DNA from: Trichobilharzia szidati
Taxonomy: Eukaryota > Platyhelminthes > Trematoda > Strigeidida > Schistosomatidae
Direction: 5' to 3'
Assembly: GCA_944472155.2 (NCBI GenBank)
Contig: OX235271.1
Coordinates: forward strand, 40,350,633 to 40,414,632
DNA length: 64,000 nt
The position numbers and the translations under genes were made by a program. Of the stretch, positions 54,751 through 64,000 are shown in pieces. The first letter of the stretch is position 1, and the number at the start of each line of letters is the position of its first letter. The notes below the pieces were generated by a model. That model was given only the letters and a program-made list of their open reading frames with translations. It was not told where the DNA came from and did no database searches.

Positions 54751-54957
54751 ACAGGAAATCAACCAACAACCCAAAGAGGGATGAATTTAGGAATTTGTAT
54801 TTGGCGGAATTATTTGTAATTCATACTATAAATATTAAGAGACAACAGAAATTATTTAAACAATACAATAATAGAAATTGTCAATCACCACATATATGCA
54901 TTTGTGACAATCGAAGTCCAAGTATATTCTCAATAAAATAAAACTGAAATTACGCCT

Positions 54958-56290
54958 TCAAGAATAAAAGAGAAGAAAAACGTTATCCGTAGATCTGAGC
55001 TCACTAGTGTGTATGACTAACCAGTGTGATCGAAGTAATACGGTTACCAAAGGAGGGAGAGATTGACTACACTCTTTTTCTGTGTGCGGTTCATCCAATT
55101 TACTTGCTGCCGCAAATGCGAGTAAATTTATAAGTCCAGTTGGATGTAACATCAGTAGGGTACTTATCCAGTTTCGACTGGCTTATATTGCGTGTGATGC
55201 TGTATTGCGTTACGAGCTTAGCTGGATGGGAGCATCTCTTTATTACTCCTTTGATCCTCTTTCCAATCTTCTGTAATACTGCTTCTCCTTTGTATGGGAG
55301 GCAAATGAACACTTTCTTTTCAACTGCTGGATACTTAACTTTCTCATCTCTTTCTTTGCTTTACTATAAGATAAATCCCTTCGGATGCCCGTTTTCTTTA
55401 AGGTATTTTTCAAAAAAGCTTAATTCTTCTTCTACCTTGTTAAGCGAACATAACTTCATGGCCCTGTCGTAAAGTGTCCTTACTAATCCCTGCTTATGAC
55501 TTATGGGGCGAAAGCTGTTGCAGCTTCTGTGCAGCCAAGCTGGTGACACTATACAGCACTACATGCTCTATAAGCCAATCGAAACTGGATAAGTACCCTG
55601 CTGATGTTACCCCCAACTGCATTTATAAATTTATGTGCACCTGCGGCAGCAAGTACATTAGAAGGTCAGAAAGAAGGGCTTCTATCCGGTTTTCAGACAA
55701 TATTCTAGGAAACTTATGTCTGAAAGGAAGCACATATTCCCAAAGTGCAATTATTAGACACCTTTTGGATACGGGTCATTTTGTCGAGAATTCCAAATCC
55801 TTCAAAATATTAAACATACAAAGGACAGCGAATTCGCTACGATTTACTGCCGGAGTAATTGCAATCAAATGTTTCATACCAAACTTGTGAACATAGAAAA
55901 AGAGCTGTCAATCTCTCACTCTCTTGGTAACCGTATTACTGGCTAGTCATACACATTAGTGAGCTTACCTCCCTTAAAAAGTTTTCAATTTGATGAAATT
56001 TAACCTTCTTGAGTTGCCATGTTGATGTACGAGCTAACACTGTTTATTAGAGTTTTCTGTTTCCTCTCAATCCCTTCTTTCTTTTTCATATTTTGATAAC
56101 ATATAAACTGATGGTAACTTGAACTGAAAGTTGTAATACTTATTCATCTTATAATATTTTCCTTATTATCTTCGAACATTGAAGTACGAAATGTTATTAT
56201 TTATAACCATTATAATTTCAGGCAGTGGTGTGCAGCTGATGAAAACCTGTGAAATAGAATGATATCATTTTATACTGCATATCTGGTCTT
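54958..56290 (+). mobile_element. PLE insertion with head-to-head inverted 5' part
   Basis: The right part (about 55,500-55,890, plus) encodes SKLDKYPADVTPNCIYKFMCTCGSKYI, RASIRFSDNIL and IIRHLLDTGHFVENSKSFKI, a GIY-YIG endonuclease. The left part on the minus strand (54,958-55,549) carries the same linker (SKLDKYPTDVTSN, CGSK) and a VEEELSFFEKYLKENGHP thumb. Flanks 54,990-55,080 and 55,890-55,980 are also inverted copies. A PLE tail with CTGATGA at 56,236-56,242 and GAAA at 56,251-56,254 ends near 56,290. Confidence 0.75.
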
Positions 56291-56299
56291 TCTTTCTCT

Positions 56300-56820
56300 A
56301 TCGAAATTTATCAAGGGAACCAAATGTATGAAAATATCTTCAACAGCAAAACAACATATCACTGTCAACATTTAAGTAGTACACAATAGTAAAGGAAGCA
56401 TTGGGAACCGGATTCATTCAAAAACAACGACAATTAATAAAGATTATATCTAAAGAAGGCGTTCAAGTTTTAGAATGTTAGTACACAGGTCAGGGGTAAA
56501 TGATTATAATTACTAAATCAGTTGAGATATTCAAATAAATATTAGTAGTATAGTCACATCTTTTCAGTTCCCCCCTCTTCTCTGAAACTGTTCACCATAT
56601 TATGTACAAATGAGCTTTGGTTGTTGTGTTATTAACTGTCTTGTATTGACACCTCTTGTTTCACAACTGCACTAATTACTATTAAATGCTCTATGAATTG
56701 AAATAATTTTGAAGTTTGTAGCATATTTAAATTTGCTACTAATTAGTGTCATTTTTAGACTGTTAGCGGCTGAAGGAAAGCCATGAAATAAAATGGTCTT
56801 TTAGGAGATGAAGGGATGTT
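56300..56820 (+). mobile_element. PLE-like 3' terminal sequence
   Basis: Non-coding. It begins with a CGAAATTTATCAAGGGAACC motif resembling other PLE flanks and ends with CGGCTGAAGGAAAGCCATGAAAT at about 56,766-56,788, a degenerate hammerhead-like core of the same arrangement as those at 21.06 and 56.24 kb. Confidence 0.4.
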
Positions 56821-56969
56821 GACATTTATGCAAATTACTATGTATGCAATGCAAGTTCTTATGCCTCATCCCTCATAGTATTTGTTTTGATTAGATCCAA
56901 GGCAAATCGAAACACCAAACTGATCACCCAAAATACGAGATAGGGATCTTACATGAACGACTGAACATT

Positions 56970-57106
56970 ACACAACGACGTGCCAGATGGTGTGGATGCT
57001 TGACAGAGAACTTTTGACTTAACTAGTCCAGTTGAACAGTGGAGGTTAGCATCCAGTATTGTGTGAAGAATACTGTAGGCTAATAATTTCGGGAAATTAT
57101 TTACTT
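56970..57106 (-). repeat. decayed gypsy LTR fragment
   Basis: On the minus strand it parallels the young LTR: GTAAATAATTTCCCGAAATTATTAGCC (LTR: GTAAATAATTCCCCAAAATTATTAACC), then a GGATGCTAACC stretch (LTR GGATGCTGACC) and CAAGCATCC. About 15-20% diverged by eye. It stands alone, so it is a solo or truncated LTR of the same family. Confidence 0.75.
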
Positions 57107-57600
57107 TCACGCGCACTTCTCATCCTGTGAATATATCTCTTCTTGCTTTGTTCAGAGAATTTTTGTTGCTTTCCAACATGCCATCGCTCACTTTTTCTTT
57201 ATTTTCTACAATAAATGGGATGAGTTTAATTGTCTTGATTAGAATCTTCTGAAGCAACTACACCCTTCGCATATTCTGTCGTCCCGTCGCAGTTATTCCA
57301 CATCTTGGTAATCAGTCGGGTAGAAAATATAACTTTTAGTTGGCAACTAGCTATTTTCTCATATTTATAAAACACAAAATAATTGAGCAAAGGATATTCT
57401 TTTCGACAATTTCCTCCTCGTCTGGCTCTACAATTACATATATGTCTATATACTAGAATATTCTAGATTAGTAGTCAATAACAATATTAGTGTTTTTGAA
57501 ATAATATCAATTTGTAAAGTAAGATCAATAAAATTACAGTTCATTAAAGATGCTTAAATAATAATAATAAAGATATAGTAGCAAATAGAATATCAACTAA
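57107..57600. other. non-coding stretch
   Basis: AT-rich, no recognisable feature; may include the 3' tail of the minus-strand PLE that follows. Confidence 0.45.
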
Positions 57601-57629
57601 AATTAGGAAAATTCCACAAAAATTCAGGA

Positions 57630-58055
57630 TCATATAAACCTAGGTGACCAAGGTAAGGATAATGTCTGAACTAACTTCTTTTGGACGCACAAATTAGGCT
57701 TCTTCACATGGATTCCCGCAGCCTCAGCAATATTAAGTAGTCGAACTCTTAAGGCAAAATTGAGATTTTTTGGTATGTGGTAAATAACCCTGAAAGCCCG
57801 GTTAATATCAATCTTGTGTTCTGTATGCACAAGATGAAACAGAATAGATTCTTTTCGCCCTTTGCTTAACTACTAAGCAGGGTGATGTTTGGAAATCCAA
57901 CGAAAAACACGCCTAGTTGTAAGGCCTATGTAACTGGCTCCACAGGAGCAGTTAAATTGGTAGATACACATGGAAGAGGTGAAATTAGGCAGTTTATCTT
58001 TTACTCCCGAACACAAAAGATGAGTGGTTTTGAAGACAGCGTAATTCGGTAGCAA
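57630..58055 (-). pseudogene. PLE GIY-YIG endonuclease
   Basis: The minus strand reads LPNFTSSMCIYQFNCSCGASYIGLTTRRVFRW, the paired-cysteine lead, YIG and following R-rich helix of PLE endonucleases. A stop follows HHPA (about 57,873), then HTEHKIDINRAFRVIYHIP, LLNIAEAAGIHVKKPN and LSLPW. Together they make an almost complete endonuclease broken by a stop/frameshift. It belongs with the RT at 58,056-58,897. Confidence 0.85.
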
Positions 58056-58897
58056 GGAATGCTCTTTTTACCGCTCCTAATTCTCTGTGTCAGTTTCTCG
58101 CTGATGTTGTCCCCAAGGAACTGCATTTGTAAGAATAAAGCCCTTTTAAGAACTGTTGGTACCTTGGGTTGCTTTGATTTTAGATTCATATTCTTATCAA
58201 TAAACTTTTCTGGATAAACATTTTCACTCAGCAACCGTTTAATATTATTAAGTTCTTCATCAAGACAATCATCCAAGCAGATTGCTCTTGCTCTGTGGAC
58301 CAAGCACTTTATCAGATTTCGTTTGTATTTTAAGGGCACGAAGCTGAAAAATGAGTATACTGACAGTCAGTTGATGTAGGTTTTATATATACACTTCTTC
58401 TTATTGTGCCATCCTCTTTTATGGCCATAATGACGTCTAGAAATGAAACACTAGAATCTTTTTCTTTCTCAATAGTAAAATTTATTGCAGGATGAACCTC
58501 GTTAAATTTATCCAGGAAGATTTTTGCTTCCTTCTCATTTTTCATAATCAAACATGCATCATCCATGTACCGACAATAGAATTCAAGTTCACCAATAACA
58601 TCCTTCAAAGGCCCATTTTCTAGTTTCGCAAAGAAAATGTTGGCTAGAATGATTTCTACTGGTGACCCCATAGCCACACCGTTGATTCGTCTATATAGTT
58701 CCTTATTATATAAAAAGCGGACATTCATTGTGCATTTCAAGAGAAGCTCTTGCATAAAAGATATAGGAATGCCAACATCAATGTTTCGTCTTATGAGTTC
58801 TTCGCATACAAAGTCCACTGTTTCCATAAGTGGTACATTGGTGTATAAGGAAGATACGTCAGATGATATCATGAATTTATTGTCAACATGTTCCATC
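58056..58897 (-). pseudogene. PLE reverse transcriptase, best preserved copy
   Basis: Two open frames (58,330-58,896 and 58,001-58,339) overlap by a frameshift. Motifs: SSDVSSLYTNVPLMETVDF (first palm Asp region), NGVAMGSPVEIILANIFFAKLE (usually GSPLSPILANIFM; here SP reduced), CRYMDDACLI (catalytic YMDD, intact), SVSFLDVIM and YIKPTSTDCQYTHFSA, then thumb with SENVYPEKF. The N-terminus before DVSSLYTN is missing. It is the most gene-like PLE RT in the window. Confidence 0.88.
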
Positions 58898-59015
58898 TAC
58901 TGGAACATGTTTTAAACTTCTCATTGTGTAAGAATAAGAAATACTTCGTAGCATTCAATGCATACCACAGTAGTGATCATGCAAAAATGTCCAATTAAGT
59001 TCCAACCATTTCCAT

Positions 59016-59126
59016 GTGCGTCGGTGGCACAGTGGTTAGGACTCTCGCCGACCATGCACATGGTCCGGGGTTCGATTCTCTGCCGACGTACACCTGATAT
59101 CTATGGTCGGCCTGCGAAATTGGGTT
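59016..59126 (+). mobile_element. tRNA-derived SINE, copy 3 (3'-truncated)
   Basis: Contains the whole tRNA-like head (GTGCGTCGGTGGCACAGTGG, B box GGGGTTCGATTC) and the first part of the body (ATCTATGGTCGGCCTGCGAAATT). It then departs from the family at about 59,126, before the CAAGCTGTAATC end. The tRNA half pairs well, so it resembles a tRNA gene on casual scanning. Confidence 0.78.
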
Positions 59127-59529
59127 CGCAAAGTTAACTTTTCCACTCACTTCACTGTGTTTTATAGGCGATTAAATTTAAGTATCCTGATTTAAGAATA
59201 CTCTTATGTACCAATATTATTGCACTGACACCAAGAAATTAAACTTTTATCATTCTTTATGATAGATAATTCAGTTGGTATACCGCTCTGGTTTATGAAG
59301 ATTTTGTTGTTATGAATGTTCTTATGAAACAGTGTACCTAGTGGCCTATTATAAATTGTCAAATTCTCGTATGCCATATATCTGATATAGGCGTGAGGCA
59401 ATGCATCTTTACTACTTGAACGGTGTCCATAAATATAACACAGAGCTTAACATCATAAGTTAAGGAAGAGTGACACATGCTGATCAGTAGATAAGCAGTG
59501 GAGAAAAATGTAAGTGGCTTCTGTTTGTA

Positions 59530-60483
59530 GATTAAATATATTCGAACAAAGCAATAAGAAGATGTAATTTGTCTGAATCGTGTAGTGCATTTGTGCGCAC
59601 AACACATTTTGAACAATTTGATCATATACAGACTTGTCATAGGAATATATATGAAATTAATAAAGAGTTAAGAGGTGAAAAAATAGACTCAGGTCAAGTT
59701 TACGGCTTGATGGATCAGTAAAACGATCTATTTATAGAAAACTTACCAGGACAGGAGAGTATCTTAATTATCACAGTTTCTGCCCTGTTCGGTACAAAAG
59801 AGCTTTAGAAAGTTATCTCTTCAGGAGAATCCAACGAATATGCAATGAAGGCACACGTGGTGAGGAAGAAAAAAAGTTGACGCAAACTCTGGTTGATAAC
59901 AATTATCCAGACAAGTTCATCAGGAGATATAAAGTGGTCAGAACACCAAGACCCACTCTCCAACTCGCCCCTAAGAAAGACATGTACATCAAGCTAACCT
60001 ATATGGGGGATTATAGCAGTTTGATAACTAGACAAAGATTGAACGCTGCTGTTAAAAAGACTTTATGCGACTGATATATCATAATAATTGAGAATGTGAA
60101 GCCAGTATATCCATCTAAGCCCTCTGAACATGCGAAAAATGATGTTATATCCCACTGTATTTACCGATTTGAATGTAAGTGTGGTCATATATACTTAGGG
60201 AGGACTCACCGGTCTCTGAAAGTAAGGACTGGCTTCACAGCATAATCCTAAATGGCTTCAGAAACAAATAGAATCCCTAGACGCCATTCATGGTGAGAAC
60301 AGATGACCAGTCTCCTCTTTTGCGAAACATATTATAGAGATGGGACAAAAACTGACGTTTATACATCTTTTAAACCTATCTTTAAAAAGTGTTTGGGGCA
60401 TATCCTAAAGTTTTTGGAAGCCCTAGCAATTAGAAAGTGTAATCCACCTTTATGCGATCAAAGCAATAGTTTGTCATCGCAGT
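59530..60483 (+). pseudogene. PLE with RT core deleted: 5' region, thumb and endonuclease
   Basis: 59,530-59,710 matches (inverted) 60,895-61,080. It is followed at about 59,745 by YLNYHSFCPVRYKRAL (thumb start), LTQTLVDNNYPDKFIRRYK, LQLAPKKDMYIKLTYMGDYS, then CIYRFECKCGHIYLGRTHRSL (cysteine pair, YLG for YIG) and a GHILKFLEALAI tail at 60,380-60,440. The palm with YxDD is absent, so an internal deletion joins the 5' region to the thumb near 59,720. Confidence 0.7.
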
Positions 60484-60901
60484 AAACCTTCCTTGGTAAA
60501 CTTTATCTTGATACCATCCTGGGTAGACGTGTAACAACAGAAGACGAGGGTCAGGCAACAGATCGTTTATTAAGGAAAATCAACACATATTTATAGATTT
60601 TAATGTACATTATTGTAGATTATTGTTAGTAGAAAATACAGTCTTTTGATTGGTTGTTTCTCACAGAAAGTTAACCTTGCATCTCTTTGTGGCTGTGTCA
60701 GATCATCCATATGCTAACTGTCTCCGCCTACACAAAGCCTTTGTTCTCATTTTCTCACCACCACTATTGGGGAGATAAACATTGACGTCAATTACTATCT
60801 ACCCAATTTGGCTAGCAGCCAGCTCTCACAACAGATGTACTATTTAGCTCTGTTATTTGGTTTAGTGATCTTCATTGTTACTTTGACCTTGAATATTTCC
60901 T
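60484..60901. other. non-coding, between PLE parts
   Basis: Probably the 3' untranslated sequence of the plus-strand PLE; no further feature seen. Confidence 0.4.
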
Positions 60902-61246
60902 TTAAACTTGGCCTAAATTTATTTTCTCACTTCTTAACTCTTTATTGATTTCATACATATTCCTATGACAAGTCCGTGTGTGATCAGATTGTTCGAAATG
61001 TGTTGTGAGCGCAAATGCATTACACGATTCAGACAAATTACGTCTTCTTATTGCTTTTTCTAAATTCATAAAGAGAGCTATTTGTTTTAAACTATTAATA
61101 TTGGTTTTGGCAGCTGAATATATAGACATGAGTTCAGATTTTGAAAAATCACTATTTGTTGAATATTCGCTCCGTTTATTACTACCTTCTTTATGCGTTT
61201 CCTCTGCTTCATGCTTAGATGTGTTTTCTACATGGCCGTAAACCAC
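60902..61246 (-). pseudogene. inverted copy of a PLE 5' region
   Basis: An open minus-strand frame of 114 codons contains INSLKQIALFMNLEKAIRRRNLSES and HFEQSDHTRTCHRNMYEINKEL. Nucleotide similarity to 59,530-59,710 (opposite strand) is high, for example AATTTGTCTGAATCGTGTA. I cannot assign a domain; it may be the N-terminal part of the PLE protein retained within an inverted terminal copy. Confidence 0.5.
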
Positions 61247-61249
61247 CTC

Positions 61250-61742
61250 TTTCTAGAAAACACTTATGACAAAAACACTATATATATATATATATATATA
61301 AACCATATTTAATACTTACAAAGAAAAGTTCATATAAAATGATCATAATAATCCCAGTTGGGGAAAATGTTTCGTAAGCGAGTGATTCGATTCGTTCACA
61401 AAGTGGGATGGGAGGTCTTTCTTAAATTAACAAGGAAACGTGGGAAACAGAAGAAAACAGTCCATTGAAAGATGGAATAAGTGGAAAAACGAGGACAATA
61501 GTGAATAGCTGAACGATGAGATAAGTGCAAAATGGTATGAAACGTGGGAAAAATGCTGCAGCGAATAACTTTCTATTATTGAACTATGTAAATTTGTGTT
61601 GTTATTTATTTCTCACTATTGTAAATACATAACAAAAGTAATTTTGTTGCATTTAAGGTTCCTATTTCTATAATTTCTTCGATATAGTCTGCTTTTCCAG
61701 TATCCAGCTGATTGAAAATGTAATTACAAATTTTAATTACAT
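61250..61742. other. non-coding stretch with TA microsatellite
   Basis: TA run at 61,281-61,301; otherwise nothing recognised. Confidence 0.5.
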
Positions 61743-61753
61743 ATTATAGCACA

Positions 61754-62544
61754 AACTGGAAGATATGCAAGCGAAAAGCAACAAGTTGGCAGAAGAAGTA
61801 TCAAAGATAAGACTTCAGGTGAACATAGAGAAAACAGAGGTGATGAAGATCCTGGGCAACACCACCAACAGCAACAACAACAATCAGCATAAATGGGAGG
61901 AACCTGAAAGAAACAACCTCCTACCTGGGAGGCATCGTTTCAACTACAGGCGGAACTGATGAGGATATCAAAGCAAGGATCGGGAAAGCAAGACAAACTT
62001 TCATCACTCTCAAGTCTGTGTGGAGGTCAACAGCACTCAGCATCAAAATCAGAATAAGATCCGGATTTTCAACTCCAATGTCAAGTCACTGTTGCTCACT
62101 ACACGGATCAGAGACTTGCACTGCGCGTCATAAAGAGCATCTCAAACAAACTACAGACCTTCATTAACAGTTTGTCTTCGCTCAATACTCAAGATCAGAT
62201 GGCCGGCCAGAAAAGATCAGCAACAGATATCTCTGGCAGTGAGCGAACCAACTCAGCTGGAACCGATTGTGAAACAAATAGTCAGGAAGAAATGGAGATG
62301 GATTGGTCATACTCAAGTGAAATCACTAGACAAGCCATTGCTCGATTGGAACCTGAAAAGGAAGCGGCGAGTTGGTCGTCAGTGCAAGGGTGACTTGGAG
62401 GAGGTCATGTGAAGAGGAGATGAAAACGTGTAGGCAGACTTGGAGCCAGGTGAAGACTCTAGCAGAGAACCGAACGCAGTGGAGACGCACGGCTGAAGCC
62501 CTATGTTCCTCTAGGAATTAACGGAAACAATAATGATAATAATA
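61754..62544 (+). mobile_element. 5'-truncated RTE (SR2-like) LINE with 11-bp target-site duplication
   Basis: ATTATAGCACA at 61743-61753 and 62545-62555 delimits a 791-bp insertion. It starts at LEDMQAKSNKLAEE, downstream of the catalytic box, and runs through the C-terminal tail to a GGAAACAATAATGATAATAAT end. Frames are broken. Sequence is very close to 3,375-4,195 and 7,122-7,950 (minus). Confidence 0.92.
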
Positions 62545-62555
62545 ATTATAGCACA

Positions 62556-63832
62556 TCCAAAGGATATTAGAAACGATGGACCCAAACTGTTGCAGTAGGC
62601 TGCCTATCCTTCTATAGGGACTTATTTTAACGGTAACATAGGGCACAACGATTGCCTTAAGCTGCAGACTGAACCAGTATACACTTGCAAAATGATTACT
62701 ATAGCCATTGAAGTGTTGGAATAGGGTAACGATGCCGAGATGGACTTGTATAAAAAACACTAGCATAGTACGGCGTAAAAGCTGAGTCGCTTAAATTTAT
62801 GACAATGTACTTTGGAAGGCTGGCAGTGTTCACAGAGTTCACTTTTGTACATCATGATTAATAAAGAATAAGGAGCTCTTAATATGTAGGCCACAACAGA
62901 GGAGCTATGACATATTGCGGTTATCATACATCAAAGCTATTACACCAGTGAGGTAATTGAAGGTGTGGTTGGGCCCAAACGCTATAAATTTCAATAAAAG
63001 TTATTTACAGAACTGATTGACTGATTGTGTAGGTAATGTTTTTCTCCACTGGTTAATTTGTTGAATTGAATTTTAGAGCTTATTGGAACAAATTTCGTTA
63101 TTGCCTGTGGGATGTTGAAAGACAGACAACTAGCAGGAGCTAAAGTAGAATAGCCGAACAGGTTACTACAGGAGTGTCGTAAGGAGCACCTATGAACTGC
63201 ATGCTTACAACATCAGAAATTGTTGTCTGCGTAAACTGTTCGTAAAAGAGATAAACAAATTATGAGTCAGTCTGAACAAACAATAATGTTTTCAATAATT
63301 TCTCTTCACGTTCTTACAATTATAAAATATAATATTCCTTGTCGTTACAATAATCGCCAGTTATGTGGCGGATACACATTTTAACGTCGAAATAACAGAT
63401 TAGTTATGGAGTGTTAAGATAAATAGTAGTATTTGTGTGACAGACGTGCTAGGCGGAAGTCGATCACAAAATATTTTGAAATGGGAGACAATGGTGGTGG
63501 TTAGTCATAATAGATTCGTAAAGTGTGGAGTAGGAAAAAGTGACAAGTCAGTTCAAGGTTATAAAAAGTGTCAGGTGAGTGGCTAGTACAAAGTAGTATA
63601 TATTGAGGAGGAGATCGTATGACTGCAACAAGAGGGTCACCATGAAATAAAACAGGTGGAGGCATATATTGAGAAAAGAGATAATATTCATTATAATACA
63701 AGTTTTTGTATTTCAAAATGAATGAAAAACAAAACAGTATTGTTTTTTACTAACACTTCGCTATTTAATGCTGCTAATACCTTTATCAAAGTATTATTGA
63801 AGCAGAATTTATAAAATCCACTCAGCATATAT
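62556..63832. other. non-coding stretch
   Basis: No gene, RNA or repeat could be supported. Confidence 0.5.
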
Positions 63833-64000
63833 TATTATTATTGTTTCCTTTAATTCCTAGAGGAACATATAGCTTCAGCTGTGCGTCTCCATTGCGTTCG
63901 GTTCTCTGCTAGAATCTTCACCTGGCTCCAAATCTGCCCACACGTTTTCATCTCCTCTTCACATCACCTCCTCCAAGTCACCCCACCTTCGAACTGACGA
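63833..64000 (-). mobile_element. RTE (SR2-like) 3' end, running off the window
   Basis: On the minus strand the sequence ends GGAACATATAGCTTCAGC-type 3' terminal sequence (reverse: GTTCCTCTAGGAATTAAAGG) plus an AATAAT tail, as at 4,165-4,200 and 62,505-62,544. The element continues beyond 64,000. Confidence 0.85.

Noticed and set aside
59016..59088. Functional tRNA gene
   Set aside because: The head folds like a tRNA, but two other copies share the same head plus a 110-nt unrelated body, and the anticodon loop is one base short; it is a SINE head.
1..64000. CRISPR array, rRNA, or prokaryotic operon
   Set aside because: No regularly spaced short repeats, rRNA-like sequence or operon-like gene packing was seen; content is eukaryotic.

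Overview
The window looks like nuclear DNA of a trematode, most likely a schistosomatid blood fluke (Schistosoma or Trichobilharzia). This is inferred from the transposon mix and gene structure, not from a search. The DNA is AT-rich. It carries an RTE (SR2-like) LINE with APE endonuclease, other RTE-like and CR1/Perere-like LINEs, Penelope-like elements (PLEs) with GIY-YIG endonucleases, a CsRn1/Boudicca-clade gypsy LTR retrotransposon with a CHCC Gag motif, and a Merlin DNA transposon. Gene-like coding sequence is split by introns as short as 28-37 nt, a known schistosome trait.

Layout. 1-5.8 kb: PLE remnants, then a young 5'-truncated RTE insertion beside an older RTE copy. 7.1-10.0 kb: a long RTE copy (APE plus RT, minus strand) bounded by a 16-bp target-site duplication. 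12.16-12.65 kb: assembly gap. 13.26-16.94 kb: a near-perfect palindrome with arms of about 1.67 kb, each carrying the same nested PLE/LINE/CR1 mosaic. 17.0-18.5 kb: a decayed PLE interrupted by a 127-bp PLE tail with a 12-bp target duplication.

19.4-29.7 kb (minus): four exons of a TPD52-family (tumor protein D52-like) gene with matching reading phases. Two of its introns (4.2 and 5.7 kb) are filled with LINEs and with a complete PLE insertion flanked by inverted terminal repeats. 30.3-31.6 kb: a CR1 element interrupted by a tRNA-derived SINE. 32.5-33.6 kb: a FAR1/MULE-like gene with micro-introns. 34.8-46.1 kb: diverged LINE duplications, CR1 pieces and a decayed gypsy copy hit by a PLE. 46.2-46.8 kb: a deleted Merlin element. 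47-50.4 kb: a gypsy integrase remnant and a CR1.

51.43-54.75 kb: a very young, internally deleted gypsy element. Its two 351-bp LTRs differ at one base. It has a 4-bp target duplication, a primer-binding site, a polypurine tract, gag, and a pol fused in frame across a large deletion. A canonical -1 slippery heptamer lies in phase in the gag/pol overlap. 55-61 kb: several PLEs, often with inverted partial copies, and a decayed gypsy LTR. 61.75-64 kb: two more RTE ends.

The only convincing host gene is the TPD52-like one; the FAR1/MULE-like locus may be a transposon gene or a domesticated one. Everything else is an archaeological stack of mobile elements whose order can often be read from target-site duplications. 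No rRNA, CRISPR or prokaryote-like operon was seen.
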